Below, in pieces: positions 45,614 through 56,947 of a DNA stretch of 64,000 nucleotides. Each line of letters starts with the position of its first letter. Position 1 is the stretch's first letter. The position numbers were made by a program, and so were the translations under genes. The DNA comes from Physella acuta (taxonomy: Eukaryota > Mollusca > Gastropoda > Physidae). The stretch spans positions 79,501-143,500 of the forward strand of contig NW_026731787.1 of the NCBI RefSeq assembly GCF_028476545.1, written 5' to 3'. The notes below the pieces were generated by a model, which worked only from the letters and a program-made list of their open reading frames with translations, was not told the DNA's origin and did not search any database.

Positions 45614-45974
45614 ATGAGCGGACGTTCGGTAAACCGTTTCACACACTGCCACACCTGGCAAGGAACTTCTTCCAACAGACAATGCACTGACAAACCTCCT
45701 CGCCCTCCATCTTCCAGCACCATGCAAGGGCAGCAGGAGTCGTGTCGAGTCGAAGACGGCACCAAGTCGGAGATCCACATCTCCAGGACTAGCTGCCCGT
45801 GGAGAACCAAGGGACGCAGGAAACTCTACAGACTTGGGTGGGTGTTTCTGGCCTACATGGCGGCCATTGTGGTGATCACTGGCTACAGGGTGGCGGACGG
45901 TCGAGATCGTGTTGAGAGTCTTGAGCTGAATGGGAGGAGCAAACGTGAGGCAGATGTTTGGATAGAAGGTGAAG
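45614..45974 (+). CDS. N-terminal exon of a type II single-pass membrane protein (partial gene)
   Basis: The frame encodes about 120 residues before a donor-like AAG|GTCAGT at 45974/45975 (an alternative AAG|GTGAAG is at 45968; both leave phase 1). The start ATG at 45614 has A at -3. Residues 1-63 are polar and Ser/Thr/Pro-rich. Residues 64-73 are strongly basic (TKGRRKLYR). Residues 74-91 (LGWVFLAYMAAIVVITGY) form one membrane span, so the N-terminus should be cytosolic and the C-terminus outside. RSKR at residues 108-111 fits the furin consensus R-X-K/R-R. This layout is known in membrane collagens, gliomedin/colmedin-type proteins and TNF-like ligands. Which one cannot be told without downstream exons. 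The segment is much more GC-rich and codon-like than its surroundings. The frame runs on to a stop at 46012, but that part lies in the presumed intron. Confidence 0.6.
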
Positions 45975-46910
45975 GTCAGTCTAATACATGTCTATTTAAA
46001 ATGTCGTGGTAAACATGGTTATGTCTTTTACAAAAACATACATGTAATTCTTAAATTATACATTTATTCCCAAAACATTCTTGTTTTCACATAACATACG
46101 TTTGTTCCCAAAAAAGAACACATTTATTCCTAAAACATACATCTATTTCCACAAAAACAATTATTCCCAAAACATACATTTATTCCCGAAACATACATGT
46201 ATTCCCAAAACATACATTTATTCCAAAACAAAATTTATTCCCAAAAGATATTTATTCCAAAAACATACATGTATTCCCAAAACACATAATTATTCACAGA
46301 ACATATATTTATTCTCCAAACATACATGTATTCCCAAAACAGGAAAACCAAACAAATATAACAAAGCCTCCTGTCTAACACACGTCACCAGAGGTATCGA
46401 CATTGGGTAATTCCACTCAGTTCAGTCCATGACATTTGAGCTGTCTTTGCATCTCTCTGTCAACTGAGCTTTTCTGTTTTCGACCTACCCGGCTTTATCT
46501 TTCCTTGACGATTCCAATCTAATATTTGTCGGTCGATGTTGTTTCTGTTTTGCGTAATGTGTGGCCAATTTACACTCATTTGTTTTTTTATGTACAGAGG
46601 CGACTTTGCTTATTTTTCGATGTACAACTTATGCAATCATTAACGAAAATCTGGAGTTAATATAAATCCTACAGTATCACTTACTAATCCAGAACTAATT
46701 GGCAAAGCGGTTTAGCCAATTATAAATTAATTAATTAAATGTATAACAGATGTTTGCTTCTCTCTCTCTCTTCTCTTTCTCTCTATCTCTCTTTCTCTCC
46801 CCCCCCCCTCTCCCCCTCTCTCTCTCTTCTCTTTCTCTCTCTCTTTCCCCCCCCCCTCTCCCCTCTCTCTCGCTTTCTTTTTCTCTGTAGTGACAACATA
46901 CGCATGAAAT
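45975..46910. repeat. Presumed intron start with ~19-bp minisatellite and CT-rich tract
   Basis: 46058-46340 holds about 14 units of TTATTCCCAAAACATACAT/G. 46758-46890 is (CT)n with C runs. The open frame at 46081-46410 is the translation of the minisatellite. Confidence 0.8.
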
Positions 46911-46913
46911 AGT

Positions 46914-47425
46914 TCGACTGGTTGACTAGTGATGACTAGTTGACTGATGACTAGTTGACTGATGACTAGTTGACTGATGACTAGTTGACTGATGGCTAGT
47001 TGACTTATGACTAGTTGACTTATGACTAGTTGACTTATGACTAGTTGACTTATGACTAGTTGACTTATGACTTTGTTGACTGATGACTAGTTGACTGATG
47101 ACTAGTTGACTGATGACTAGTTGACTTATGACTAGTTGACTTATGACTAGTTGACTTATGACTATGTTGACTGATGACTAGTTGACTGATGACTAGTTGA
47201 CTGATGACTAGTTGACTTATGACTAGTTGACTTATGACTATGTTGACTGATGACTAGTTGACTGATGACTAGTTGACTGATGACTAGTTGACTTATGACT
47301 AGTTGACTTATGACTATGTTGACTGATGACTAGTTGACTGATGACTATTTGACTGATGACTAGTTGACTGATGACTAGTTGACTGATGACTAGTTGACTG
47401 ATGACTAGTTGACTAGTAATTGGCC
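46914..47425. repeat. Minisatellite, 15-bp unit, about 33 copies
   Basis: CTAGTTGACTGATGA and CTAGTTGACTTATGA units occur in repeated block order (three GAT units, then two or three TAT units, then a longer ATGTTGACTGATGA unit) with a period of about 90-120 bp. Confidence 0.93.
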
Positions 47426-48105
47426 AGAAACTCTATAAAAACTTATGTAAGATAACGAATATATTCTGATTCTCTGGCAAGACCGTCTGTCTTAACGTGC
47501 TTATATCGGCTCCTAACGTCGTTTATCTTCTTCAATTCCGTACTTGTCCCAGTATAACAATCTTGACCTCGCTCTTCACTTGCCTCAGAAATATTTGACC
47601 TCTAACCTCGTCTCTCTTTTTTTTTGGCTCAGATATTTTCGGTACCATCACCCCACCCCTCCCCCCGACACACACACACACACACCCACACCACTTCGCT
47701 GACGTGTTAAATCTTAACTAGTCATCACGTGATTTAGATCACCATTGTGGCGAGGGTTGCATCCAGTCACGTGATGAGGTCAAGCTGACACAGACGTCAT
47801 TTCTTGATGATCTGGACATCGATCTTTGCTGTTTTAGAAATAAAAGAATGGGTTGGGGGAGGGTGGTGGGGGAGGGTGGGGGAGGGTGGGGGTTACTGGC
47901 AACTATCGGAGACAGGAGTGGAAGATGGTATTAAACTAGGGGGGGGGGGAGAGAGTGTGGCGAAATTTGGCATTCAGTGAGAGATTATGGAAACACTAAC
48001 GCTGGCTATTTTTAAAAAATACAAATATGGTATTATTATATAGAATAAGAGGGGTTGATAGATGGTTAGAAGGGTATGAATCTGACACGCATTCACACAT
48101 ATTCC
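47426..48105. other. Spacer with C/CA and G-rich tracts
   Basis: CCCCTCCCCCCGACACACAC lies near 47655. A G-rich run at 47849-47893 (GGGGGAGGGTGGTGGGGGAG and onward) has the four or more G-runs needed for a quadruplex. (G)9 lies near 47940. I see no gene. Confidence 0.5.
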
Positions 48106-48222
<117 letters not shown>

Positions 48223-48546
48223 TTTTCTAAATTACTTGTGTTGTTGTAATGTTAAATCATCGATGTCTCCGATGTCTCAGCTTTTATTTAACTAGCTACA
48301 TCATTGTCTAACTGTATAATGAATTGGTTCAATTAAAGAAAAACTGCAATTATTAAACATTACTTCACCTTTGGAGAATGTAAAGGATTTGAAGACACAA
48401 AATAGTTAAATTACCTCACATTTTTGTCAAGATCTAAACTATCCCATTCATTCCTCAATGCCTCAGCACACATCTACTTTCTTTAATCAACAATCTTTGT
48501 GCAATCACTCGGTACAATCCGCCCCACCCACACCGCGCCTTGTTAA

Positions 48547-48975
48547 TTATTCCTCGAAGGCACGCCATGATTTTATTGAATATTCCACGCAGTTGAGGCC
48601 ACCGTTGAGATCAATCACAATGTACTCAGCGCTGTCTGTACTTTGGCTGGTGCCGACACAAGACCAAGTCGATCGAAGACAAGAAAAATCAGGGGTCCCA
48701 TGCCAAAACTCACCCACCCCTACACGTGTCGATATTAGCACGTCAATACTCATCCTATAGTGAACTGCACCAGTACTTAAGTTCGTAGATTTGTGTCGAA
48801 GACCAGAAAAATCAGGGGTCCCGTGCCAAAACTCCACCCCCCCCCACCCACCCACTACACGTGTCGATATAAGCACGTCAATACTCATCCTATAGTGAAC
48901 TGCACCAGTACTTAAGTTCGTAGCTTTGTGTCGAAGACAAGATAAATCAGGGGCCCCGTGCCAAAACTCACCCAC
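48547..48975 (-). other. 142-codon open frame, possible exon relic with triplicated tail
   Basis: The first part of the frame (minus strand from 48975) is the translation of a ~130-bp repeat present three times. The last ~45 residues are non-repetitive and GC-richer, include SCVGTSQSTDSAEYIVIDLN and end in SIKSWRAFEE. The pattern W..EYIVIDL vaguely recalls beta-sandwich domains of the F5/8 type C (discoidin) fold, but that is a weak visual impression. It could be a degraded exon. Confidence 0.25.
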
Positions 48976-49055
48976 CCACTACACGTGTCGATATAAGCAC
49001 GTCAATACTCATCCTATAGTGAACTGCACCAGTACTTAAGTTCGTAGATTTGAGT
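48667..49055. repeat. Tandem triplication, ~123-135 bp unit
   Basis: TCGAAGAC marks starts at 48673, 48796 and 48931. Each is followed by AATCAGGGG(T/C)CCC, a C-rich spot, CTACACGTGTCGATAT and CTATAGTGAACTGCACCAGT. The units differ mainly in the length of the C-rich run. Confidence 0.92.
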
Positions 49056-49065
49056 CTATAAATAG
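49056..49065 (+). promoter_or_regulatory. CTATAAATAG: TATA-box or MEF2-type site at the end of the triplication
   Basis: Perfect CTATAAATAG, followed by GC-rich CAACACGCGCCTGCGCCGTG. It resembles a core promoter (TATA box plus GC-rich start region), but no downstream exon is visible. The motif is palindromic in consensus and could act on either strand. Confidence 0.3.
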
Positions 49066-49269
49066 CAACACGCGCCTGCGCCGTGAGAGAAAGTAATTCA
49101 ATGCACGTCGTTACGCTATGAGGAGAAATTAAATTTAGAATCGTAGAAAGGAAATGACGTGTTTCTACAACAAAGATTTGATACCACGAGTTGTGACAGT
49201 TTGGTTATGAGGCTATGGACAAAACATCAATAGATATTTTGATAATTGATATTTAGGAGGAACATCAAC

Positions 49270-49470
49270 CCATGGTTGCTAAACCAAAAAGTCCTGAGTT
49301 CGAACCCCCTGGGTAGAAGAACTCGATAACTAGGAGCAACCCTTCTGGGAGAGCAAAACTCCAAAAGTAAATAACTACTGCCTTGTAGTTTGTTTTTGGA
49401 TGGACTAAGGTATTGTGTTGGGGGAAATCCTTTCCAACATTATAATCGAAAACAAAAAAGAATCAACCGC
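49270..49470 (+). mobile_element. tRNA-derived SINE, 5'-degenerate
   Basis: CCATGGTTGCTAAACCAAAA and GAGTTCGAACCCCCTGG (strong B box) match the head of the copy at 8542. The body differs (CTTCTGGGAGAGCAAAACTC, TTGGATGGACTAAGG) and may represent a second SINE subfamily sharing the same tRNA head. The A box is poor. Confidence 0.6.
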
Positions 49471-50183
49471 ATATACATGTCCGTTTAAAGAGCCTTATAA
49501 CATTACATTATTGGTCTTAATAACATAACATAATTATTTAAAGTCATATAACACCGCCTGACATTATTTATATTTATTCCAAAACTCTAAATGGTGTTGG
49601 ACGAAATAAATGTAACTGATTATAAAGATCAGAAGAAGGAACTGTGGGAGAACAGCTTGGAACTTTTTTTATTCAGGGAAAAAGCATCAAATTAAAAAGA
49701 CACTTGTCATCGCCAGCGACCTAAGGCTGTGCGCTAAGCCGGATCTGTGCCAGTAATGTGATAATAGAAGACCTTCACTCGGGTAAATGAGGGGTTTAGG
49801 GAGGTTTAGTGTTCACGTCAGTGATTAACTTCACTTTGGTTTGATGGCTGAAGGAGAGAGGTTGCGTGATGTTAGCTCACATAGACATAAAAGGGGGAGT
49901 GGGGGCAGGCAGGGGTCTTTTCTCGGAGAAGGGACGGTGGAACTAGAGACGATGGCAAAGAAAAAGAAAAAAAATTATATATTTATACACACACACACAC
50001 ACACATCTATATATTTGATCTTTACAATTTTAAACATAATAGTAAGGTGTATTTTTATGCCTACCGTGCAAGGAAGTAAAACTAAAGTTACAGCGAACTA
50101 AAAACTAGAAATATTCATGAATCTAGGAACAAATACCAAAAACTACATAATGCAAGTATATTTAAAAATAATATTTATATAAT
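49471..50183. other. AT-rich spacer with (CA)n
   Basis: (AC)n lies at 49986-50005. The 86-codon frame at 49841-50101 has no recognisable motif beyond a lysine run. I see no supported gene. Confidence 0.45.
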
Positions 50184-50978
<795 letters not shown>

Positions 50979-53815
50979 AATCTACTTCTCGTTGAATTTG
51001 GTTCTGGTGCACCCAATGTACTTCTCGTTGGATTTGGTTCTGGTGCACCCAATGTACTTCTCGTTGAATTTGGTTCTGGTGCACCCAATGTACTTCTCGT
51101 TGGATTTGATTATAGTGCACCCAATGTACTTCTCGTTGGATTTGGTTATAGTGCACCCAATGTACTTCTCGTTGGATTTGGTTATAGTGCACCCAATGTA
51201 CTTCTCGTTGGATTTGGTTCTGGTGTACCCAATGTACTTCTCGTTGAATTTGGTTCTGGTGCACCCAATGTACTTCTCGTTGGATTTGGTTCTGGTGTAC
51301 CCAATGTACTTCTCGTTGAATTTGGTTCTGGTGCACCCAATGTACTTCTCGTTGGATTTGATTATAGTGCACCCAATGTACTTCTCGTTGGATTTGGTTA
51401 TAGTGCACCCAATATACTTCTCGTTGGATTTGGTTATAGTGCACCCAATGTACTTCTCGTTGAATTTGGTTCTGGTGCATCCAATGTACTTCTCGTTGGA
51501 TTTGGTTCTGTTGCATCCAATGTACTTCTCGTTGGATTTGGTTCTGGTGCACCCAATGTACTTCTCGTTGGATTTGGTTCTGGTGCACCCAATGTACTTC
51601 TCGTTGGATTTGGTTCTGTTGCACCCAATGTACTTCTCGTTGGATTTGGTTCTGGTGCACCCAATGTATTTCTCGTTGGATTTGGTTCTGGTGCACCCAA
51701 TGTACTTCTCGTTGGATTTGGTTCTGGTGCATCCAATGTACTCGTTGGACTAGGCTCTGGTGCACCCAATGTACTCGTTGGACTAGGTTCTGGTGCATCC
51801 AATGTACTCGTTGGACTAGGTTCTGGTGCACCCAATGTACTTCTCGTTGGATTTGGTTCTGGTGCATCCAATGTACTCGTTGGACTAGGTTCTGGTGCAC
51901 CCAATGTACTTCACGTTGGATTTGGTTCTGGTGCATCCAATGTACTCGTTGGACTAGGTTCTGGTGCATCCAAAGTACTCGTTGCACTAGGTTCTGGTGC
52001 ATCCAATGTACTCGTTGGACTAGTTTCTGGTGCATCCAATGTACTCATTGGACTAGGTTCTGGTGTATCAATTGTACTCGTTGGACTAGTTTCTGGTGCA
52101 TCCAATGTACTCATTGGACTAGGTTCTGGTGCATCCAATGTACTCATTGGACTAGGTTCTGGTGCATCCAATGTACTCGTTGGACTAGGTTCTGGTGCAT
52201 CCAATGTACTCGTTGGACTAGGTTCTGGAGCATCCAATGTACTCGTTGGACTAGGTTCTGGTGCATCCAATGTACTTCTCGTTGGACTAGGTTCTGGTGC
52301 ATCCAATGTACCCGTTGGACTAGGTTCTGGTGCATCCAATGTACTCATTGGACTAGGTTCTGGTGCATCCAATGTACTCGTTGGACTAGGTTCTGGAGCA
52401 TCCAATGTACTCGTTGGACTAGGTTCTGGTGCACCCAATCTACTTCTCGTTGGACTAGGTTCTGGTGCATCCAACGTACTTCTCGTTGGACTAGGTTCTG
52501 GTGCATCCAATGTACTCGTTGGACTAGGTTCTGGTGCATCCAATATACTCGTTGGACTAGGTTCAATGCATTCAATGTACACGTTGGAATAGGTTCTTGT
52601 GCATCCAATGCACTTCTCGTTGGACTAGGTTCTGGTGCATCCAATGTACTCGTTGGACTAGGTTCTGGTGCATCCAATGTACTCGTTGGACTAGATTCTG
52701 GTGCATCCAATGTACTTCTTGTTGGACTAGGTTCTGGTGCATCCACTGTACTCGTTGGACTAGTTTCTGGTGCATCAAATGTACTTCTCGTGGGACTAGG
52801 TTCTGGTGCATCCAATGTACTCGTTGGACTAGGTTCTGGTGCATCCAATGTAATTCTCGTTGGACTAGGTTCTGGTGCATCCAATGTACTCGCTGGACTA
52901 GGTTCTAGTGCATCCAATGTACTCGTTGGATTAGGTTCTGGTGCATCCAATGTACTCGTTGAATTAAGTTCTGGTGCATCCAATGTACTTCTCGTTGGAC
53001 TAGGCTCTGGTGCACCCAATGTACTCGTTGAACTAGGTTCTGGTGCATCCAATGTACTCGTTGGACTAGGTTCTGGTGCATCCAATGTACTCGTTGGACT
53101 AGGTTTTGGTGCATCCAATGTACTCTTTGGACTAGGTTCTGGTGCATCCAATGTACTCGTTGAATTAAGTTCTGGTGCACCCAATCTACTTCTCGTTGGA
53201 CTAGGTTCTGGTGCATCCAATGTACTTCTCGTTGGACTAGGTTCTGGTGCATCCAATGTACTCGTTGGACTAGGTTTTGGTGCATCCAATGTACTCGTTG
53301 GACTAGGTTCTGGTGCATTCAATGTACTTGTTGGACTAGGTTCTGGTGCACCCAATCTACTTCTCGTTGGACTAGGTTCTGGTGCATCCAATGTACTTCT
53401 CGTTGGACTAGGTTCTGGTGCATCCAATGTACTCGTTGGACTAGGTTCTGGTGCATCCAATGTACTCGTTGGACTAGGTTCTTGTGCATCCAATGTACTC
53501 GTTGGACTAGGTTCTTGTGCATCCAATGTACTCGTTGGACTAGGTTTTGGTGCATCCAATGTACTCGTTGGACTAGGTTCTGGTGCATCCAATGTACTCG
53601 TTTGACTAGGTTCTGGTGCATCCAATGTACTCGTTGGACTAGGTTCTGGTGCATCCAATGTACTCGTTGGACTAGGTTCTGGTGCATCCAATGTACTCGT
53701 TGGACTAGGTTCTGGTGCATCCAATGTACTTCTCGTTGGACTAGGTTCTGGTGTAATCAATGTACTTGTTGGACTAGGTTCTGGTGCACCCAATCTACTT
53801 CTATGGGCCAGTTTC
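50979..53815. repeat. Minisatellite (~2.8 kb) with two domains: 36-bp units, then 33-bp units; about 84 copies
   Basis: Left domain (to about 51745): 36-mers TACTTCTCGTTGGATTTGGT plus TCTGGTGCACCCAATG. Right domain: 33-mers TACTCGTTGGACTAGGTTCT plus GGTGCATCCAATG, with scattered 36-mers that keep CTTCTC. Both unit sizes are multiples of three and stop-poor, so several frames stay open: plus strand LLVGFGSGAPNV (545 codons), minus strand DAPEPSPTSTL (482, 223 and 156 codons) and HQNLVQRVHWM. The minus PTS-rich frame resembles a mucin tandem domain, but it has no flanking coding sequence or signal peptide. I consider the array non-coding unless transcript data show otherwise. Confidence 0.95.
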
Positions 53816-54148
53816 TAGGGCACCAATTGTGCTTTCCGTTGCACTAATATATGATGCACCCACTGTGCTACCCGTTGGGCGAGTTTATGGTGCTCCCACT
53901 CAGACATTCATAAACTTTGACAGCCTCATTTGTAGCCCTGCTATTTTCAGCTTAGTGCCTTGGGGCCTCAAATGTCAGCCAGTTCGCCTAATGTCAGACT
54001 CTAACAACTCATGACATATGACATCAGGCATCTTCTTGAACACCTTCTACGTCGCATTAAAATGTTTTTTGTTTGTTTGTTTTATTCTTTTGTAAAATAA
54101 AACTGCTTTACATTTCTACATCGAAACATTAAATAAAAAATTCTTAAC
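53816..54148. other. Array-edge decay and AT-rich spacer
   Basis: Three degenerate units (GGCACCAATTGTGCT, GATGCACCCACTGTGCT, GGTGCTCCCACT) show that the array once extended to about 53900. No gene is seen beyond. Confidence 0.5.
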
Positions 54149-54807
54149 TTTTTACTTTCTCGTATATACGAAGTATAGAGAAAGTATTGTAATAGTGCAA
54201 AAAAAATCGAGATTTTTACAAATCTCGACGTTTTACACCTCACTGATACGGAAAAACATAATTTTGCAATCTTGTCCGTATGTCTGTGTGTGTGTGTGTG
54301 TGTCTGTGTGTGTGTCTGTGTGTAAACACGATTACTTGAGTACCGTTACAGCTAGGTTGATGGAATTTCATATATAAGTATTTTATCAAAAGCGTAGATC
54401 CGTATCAACTTTTGTGCGATTTCCGATAACCGGAAGTGGTACTTTTTCTACTTTGAATTTTTTAAAAGCCTATAACTTGAGTACTATTTCATATAGATAA
54501 ATGAAATTTCACATGTAAGTAAAAGATCTAATTCTCTACCTTCTATCAAATTTTGAGTATTTTCTGTTGACCTGAAGTAGTAATTTACGCTATTTCCGAT
54601 TTCTCAAAAAACGCATGTAAATTTAAAAAGTACTAATAATATTGCGCACTATTATGCACATTTTATTTTGCGTTCGCTTGGTGCGCAATTCTTTTTCTAT
54701 GAGATTCTATTCTATTTTTAAAAGCTTAAGTAATTAAAAATCATGTCTATATTCCGAGTTATATAAGAATATTCGAGAAAGTTTAGGGGAGATCACTCCC
54801 GGTTTAT
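54149..54807 (+). mobile_element. Hairpin-ended non-autonomous element, copy A (Helentron-like?)
   Basis: Starts TTTTACTTTCTCGTATATA. TACTTTCTC pairs with GAGAAAGTA to form a 5' hairpin. A second hairpin follows (TCGAGATTTTTACAAATCTCGA). A (GT)n/TCTG microsatellite lies about 140 bp in. The 3' end is GGGAGATCACTCCCGG (palindromic hairpin) plus TTTATT. Copies B and C share start, end and order, with no terminal inverted repeats joining the two ends and no clear target duplication. Subterminal hairpins, an internal microsatellite and a terminal 3' hairpin recall Helentron-associated elements, but that class is an inference. No protein is encoded. Confidence 0.7.
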
Positions 54808-55274
54808 TTATTAAATAAAATAAAGCAAATTAAATTGAGTTGAAACCCGTGTTTCAAAGCTGCCAGTCAGTACATACGATTTTCACAAAGCCCAAAACAA
54901 CTTTGGAACTGAACCTACAACTGGAAGTAGTAATGTAGGAATTGCGTGAGGTCTGGGTAAAATCCTTTCATTTCATCAGAGTTCCTCCTGTTGTCGCTTA
55001 GTGCTAATTCTGTTGATTTTGTATTTCACTGGCAGTTAAAAACCGAAATTATCGACAACCGAATATCGGTCGTTCGGAATAAATCTGACGTCTGCTTTTT
55101 CATTAATCGGCGTCTGCTATTTGAATTGGGGATCTAAAATTATATATCTATTTAATGTGATTTAGATGGACTGATAAATAAACACATGGTCAGAACTGGT
55201 TGGAGTAAACTGGATTTATTTTTGTGTTGCATACATCAGAAGCTTTTACGTAACAAAAGATAAGAAAAACATTT
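54808..55274. other. Spacer between element copies A and B
   Basis: About 470 bp of mixed sequence, no gene or repeat recognised. Confidence 0.45.
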
Positions 55275-55954
55275 TTTTACTTACTCGTATATACGAAGTA
55301 TAGAGAGAGTATTGTAATCGTGCAAAAAAATCGAGATTGTTACAAATCTCGACGTTTTACACCTCACTGATACGGAAAAACATAATTTTGCAATCTTGTC
55401 CGTATGTCTGTGTGTGTGTCTGTGTGTCTGTGTGTGTGTAAACACGATTACTTGAGTACCGTTACAGCTAGGTTGATGAAATTTCATATATAAGTATTTT
55501 TACAAAATCGTAGATCCGTATCAACTTTTGATCGATTTCCGATAACCGGAAGTGGTACTTTTTCTACTTTGAATTTTTCAAAAGCCTATAACTTACGTAC
55601 TATTTCAGATAGATTAATGAAATTTCACATGTAAGTAAAAAATCTAATTCTCTTCGTTCTGTCAAATTTTGAGTAATTTCCGTTGACGGGAAGTACTAAT
55701 TTACGCTATTTCCGATTTCTCAAAATCGCATCTAAATTTATAAAGTACTAATAATATTGCGCACCATTATGAACATCTTTATTCGGCGTTCGCTTGGTGT
55801 GCAATACTTTTTTCTATGAGATTCTATTTTATTTTAAAAAGTTTAAGTATTTAAAATGGATTAAAAATCATAACTATATCCCGAGTTCCCATCCCCCGTT
55901 GTTTTAAATAAGAATATTCGAGAAAGTTTAGGGGAGATCACTCCCGGTTTATTT
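55275..55954 (+). mobile_element. Hairpin-ended element, copy B
   Basis: Same start (TTTTACTTACTCGTATATAC) and same end (GGGAGATCACTCCCGGTTTA) as copy A, with about 90% identity judged by eye. The GT-rich microsatellite is shorter. The minus-strand frame 55281-55487 is element sequence. Confidence 0.75.
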
Positions 55955-56053
55955 TAATTTATAATATTCTACCACAATTAAATAAAACTAACTCCTCTTT
56001 TAAATTCCTATGTTCAAAACGAAAATAATTTTAAATTAATTTTTGTTGAGACA

Positions 56054-56947
56054 TTTTTACTTTCTCGTATATAGTATAGAGAAAATCTTGTAATCATGAA
56101 AAAAAAAATCGAGATTTTTACAAATCTCGACGTTTTACACCTCACTGATACGGAAAAACATAATTTTGCAATCTTGTCCCTATGTCTGTGTTTCTGTGTG
56201 TCTGTGTGTGTGTGTGTCTGTGTGTGTGTGTGTGTGTCTGTCTGTCTGTCCGTGTGTAAACACGATAACTTGAGTACCGTTACAGCTAGTTTGATGACAT
56301 TTTATATATAAGTATTTTATCAAAATCGTAGATCCGTATCAACTTTTGAGCAATTTCTGATAACCAGAAGTGGTACTTTTTCTACTTTGAATTTTTCAAA
56401 AGCCTATAACTTGAGTACTATTTAGGATAGATAAATGAAATTTCACATGTAAGTAAAAGATCTAATTCTCTACCTTCTGTATATATTACAAAATTATGCA
56501 GCATAGCGCTCACATGACAGTCCAGGGTGCCAAATCGAACCGTGCAGGGCGCCGGCGGACGTGCCTGTTTCAATTTAGTGAACAAAATTATAATACTCCA
56601 AGCTTATCTGTAAATGGAAAGAAATGAACATATAAGATTTGTTGGACCTGGCGTAAGTAAAAGATCTAATTCTCTACCTTCTGTCAAATTTTGACTAATT
56701 TCCGTTGACCGGAAGTACTAATTTAAGCTATTTCCGATTTCTCAAAAAACGCATGTAAATTTATAAAGTACTAATAATATTGCGCACTATTATGCACATT
56801 TAATTTTGGCGTTCGCTTGGTGCGCAATTCTTTTTTCTATAAGATTCTATTCTATTTTTAAAAGTTTAAGTAATTAAAAATCATGTCTAAATTCCAAGTT
56901 ATATAAGAATATTCGAGAAAGTTTAGGGGAGATCACTCCCGGTCTAT
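56054..56947 (+). mobile_element. Hairpin-ended element, copy C, carrying an insert
   Basis: Same ends as copies A and B. The 5' hairpin is shortened (CGTATATAGTATAGAG), and the microsatellite is the longest of the three. Between 56481 and 56652 it carries 172 bp absent from A and B, flanked by a 32-bp direct duplication of element sequence. Confidence 0.75.
56449..56684. mobile_element. 172-bp unknown insert with 32-bp flanking direct repeats
   Basis: GTAAGTAAAAGATCTAATTC plus 12 further bases occurs at 56449-56480 and 56653-56684, once only in copies A and B. The enclosed 172 bp contain GC-rich CGTGCAGGGCGCCGGCGGAC within AT-rich ends. There is no poly-A tail and no terminal inverted repeat. 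A duplication this long is unusual for DNA transposons. It could come from a retroposition event with a long target duplication or from break repair with filler DNA. Confidence 0.6.

Noticed and set aside
46081-46410. 109-codon frame following the membrane-protein exon
   Set aside because: It is the translation of the ~19-bp TTCCCAAAACATACAT minisatellite in the presumed intron.
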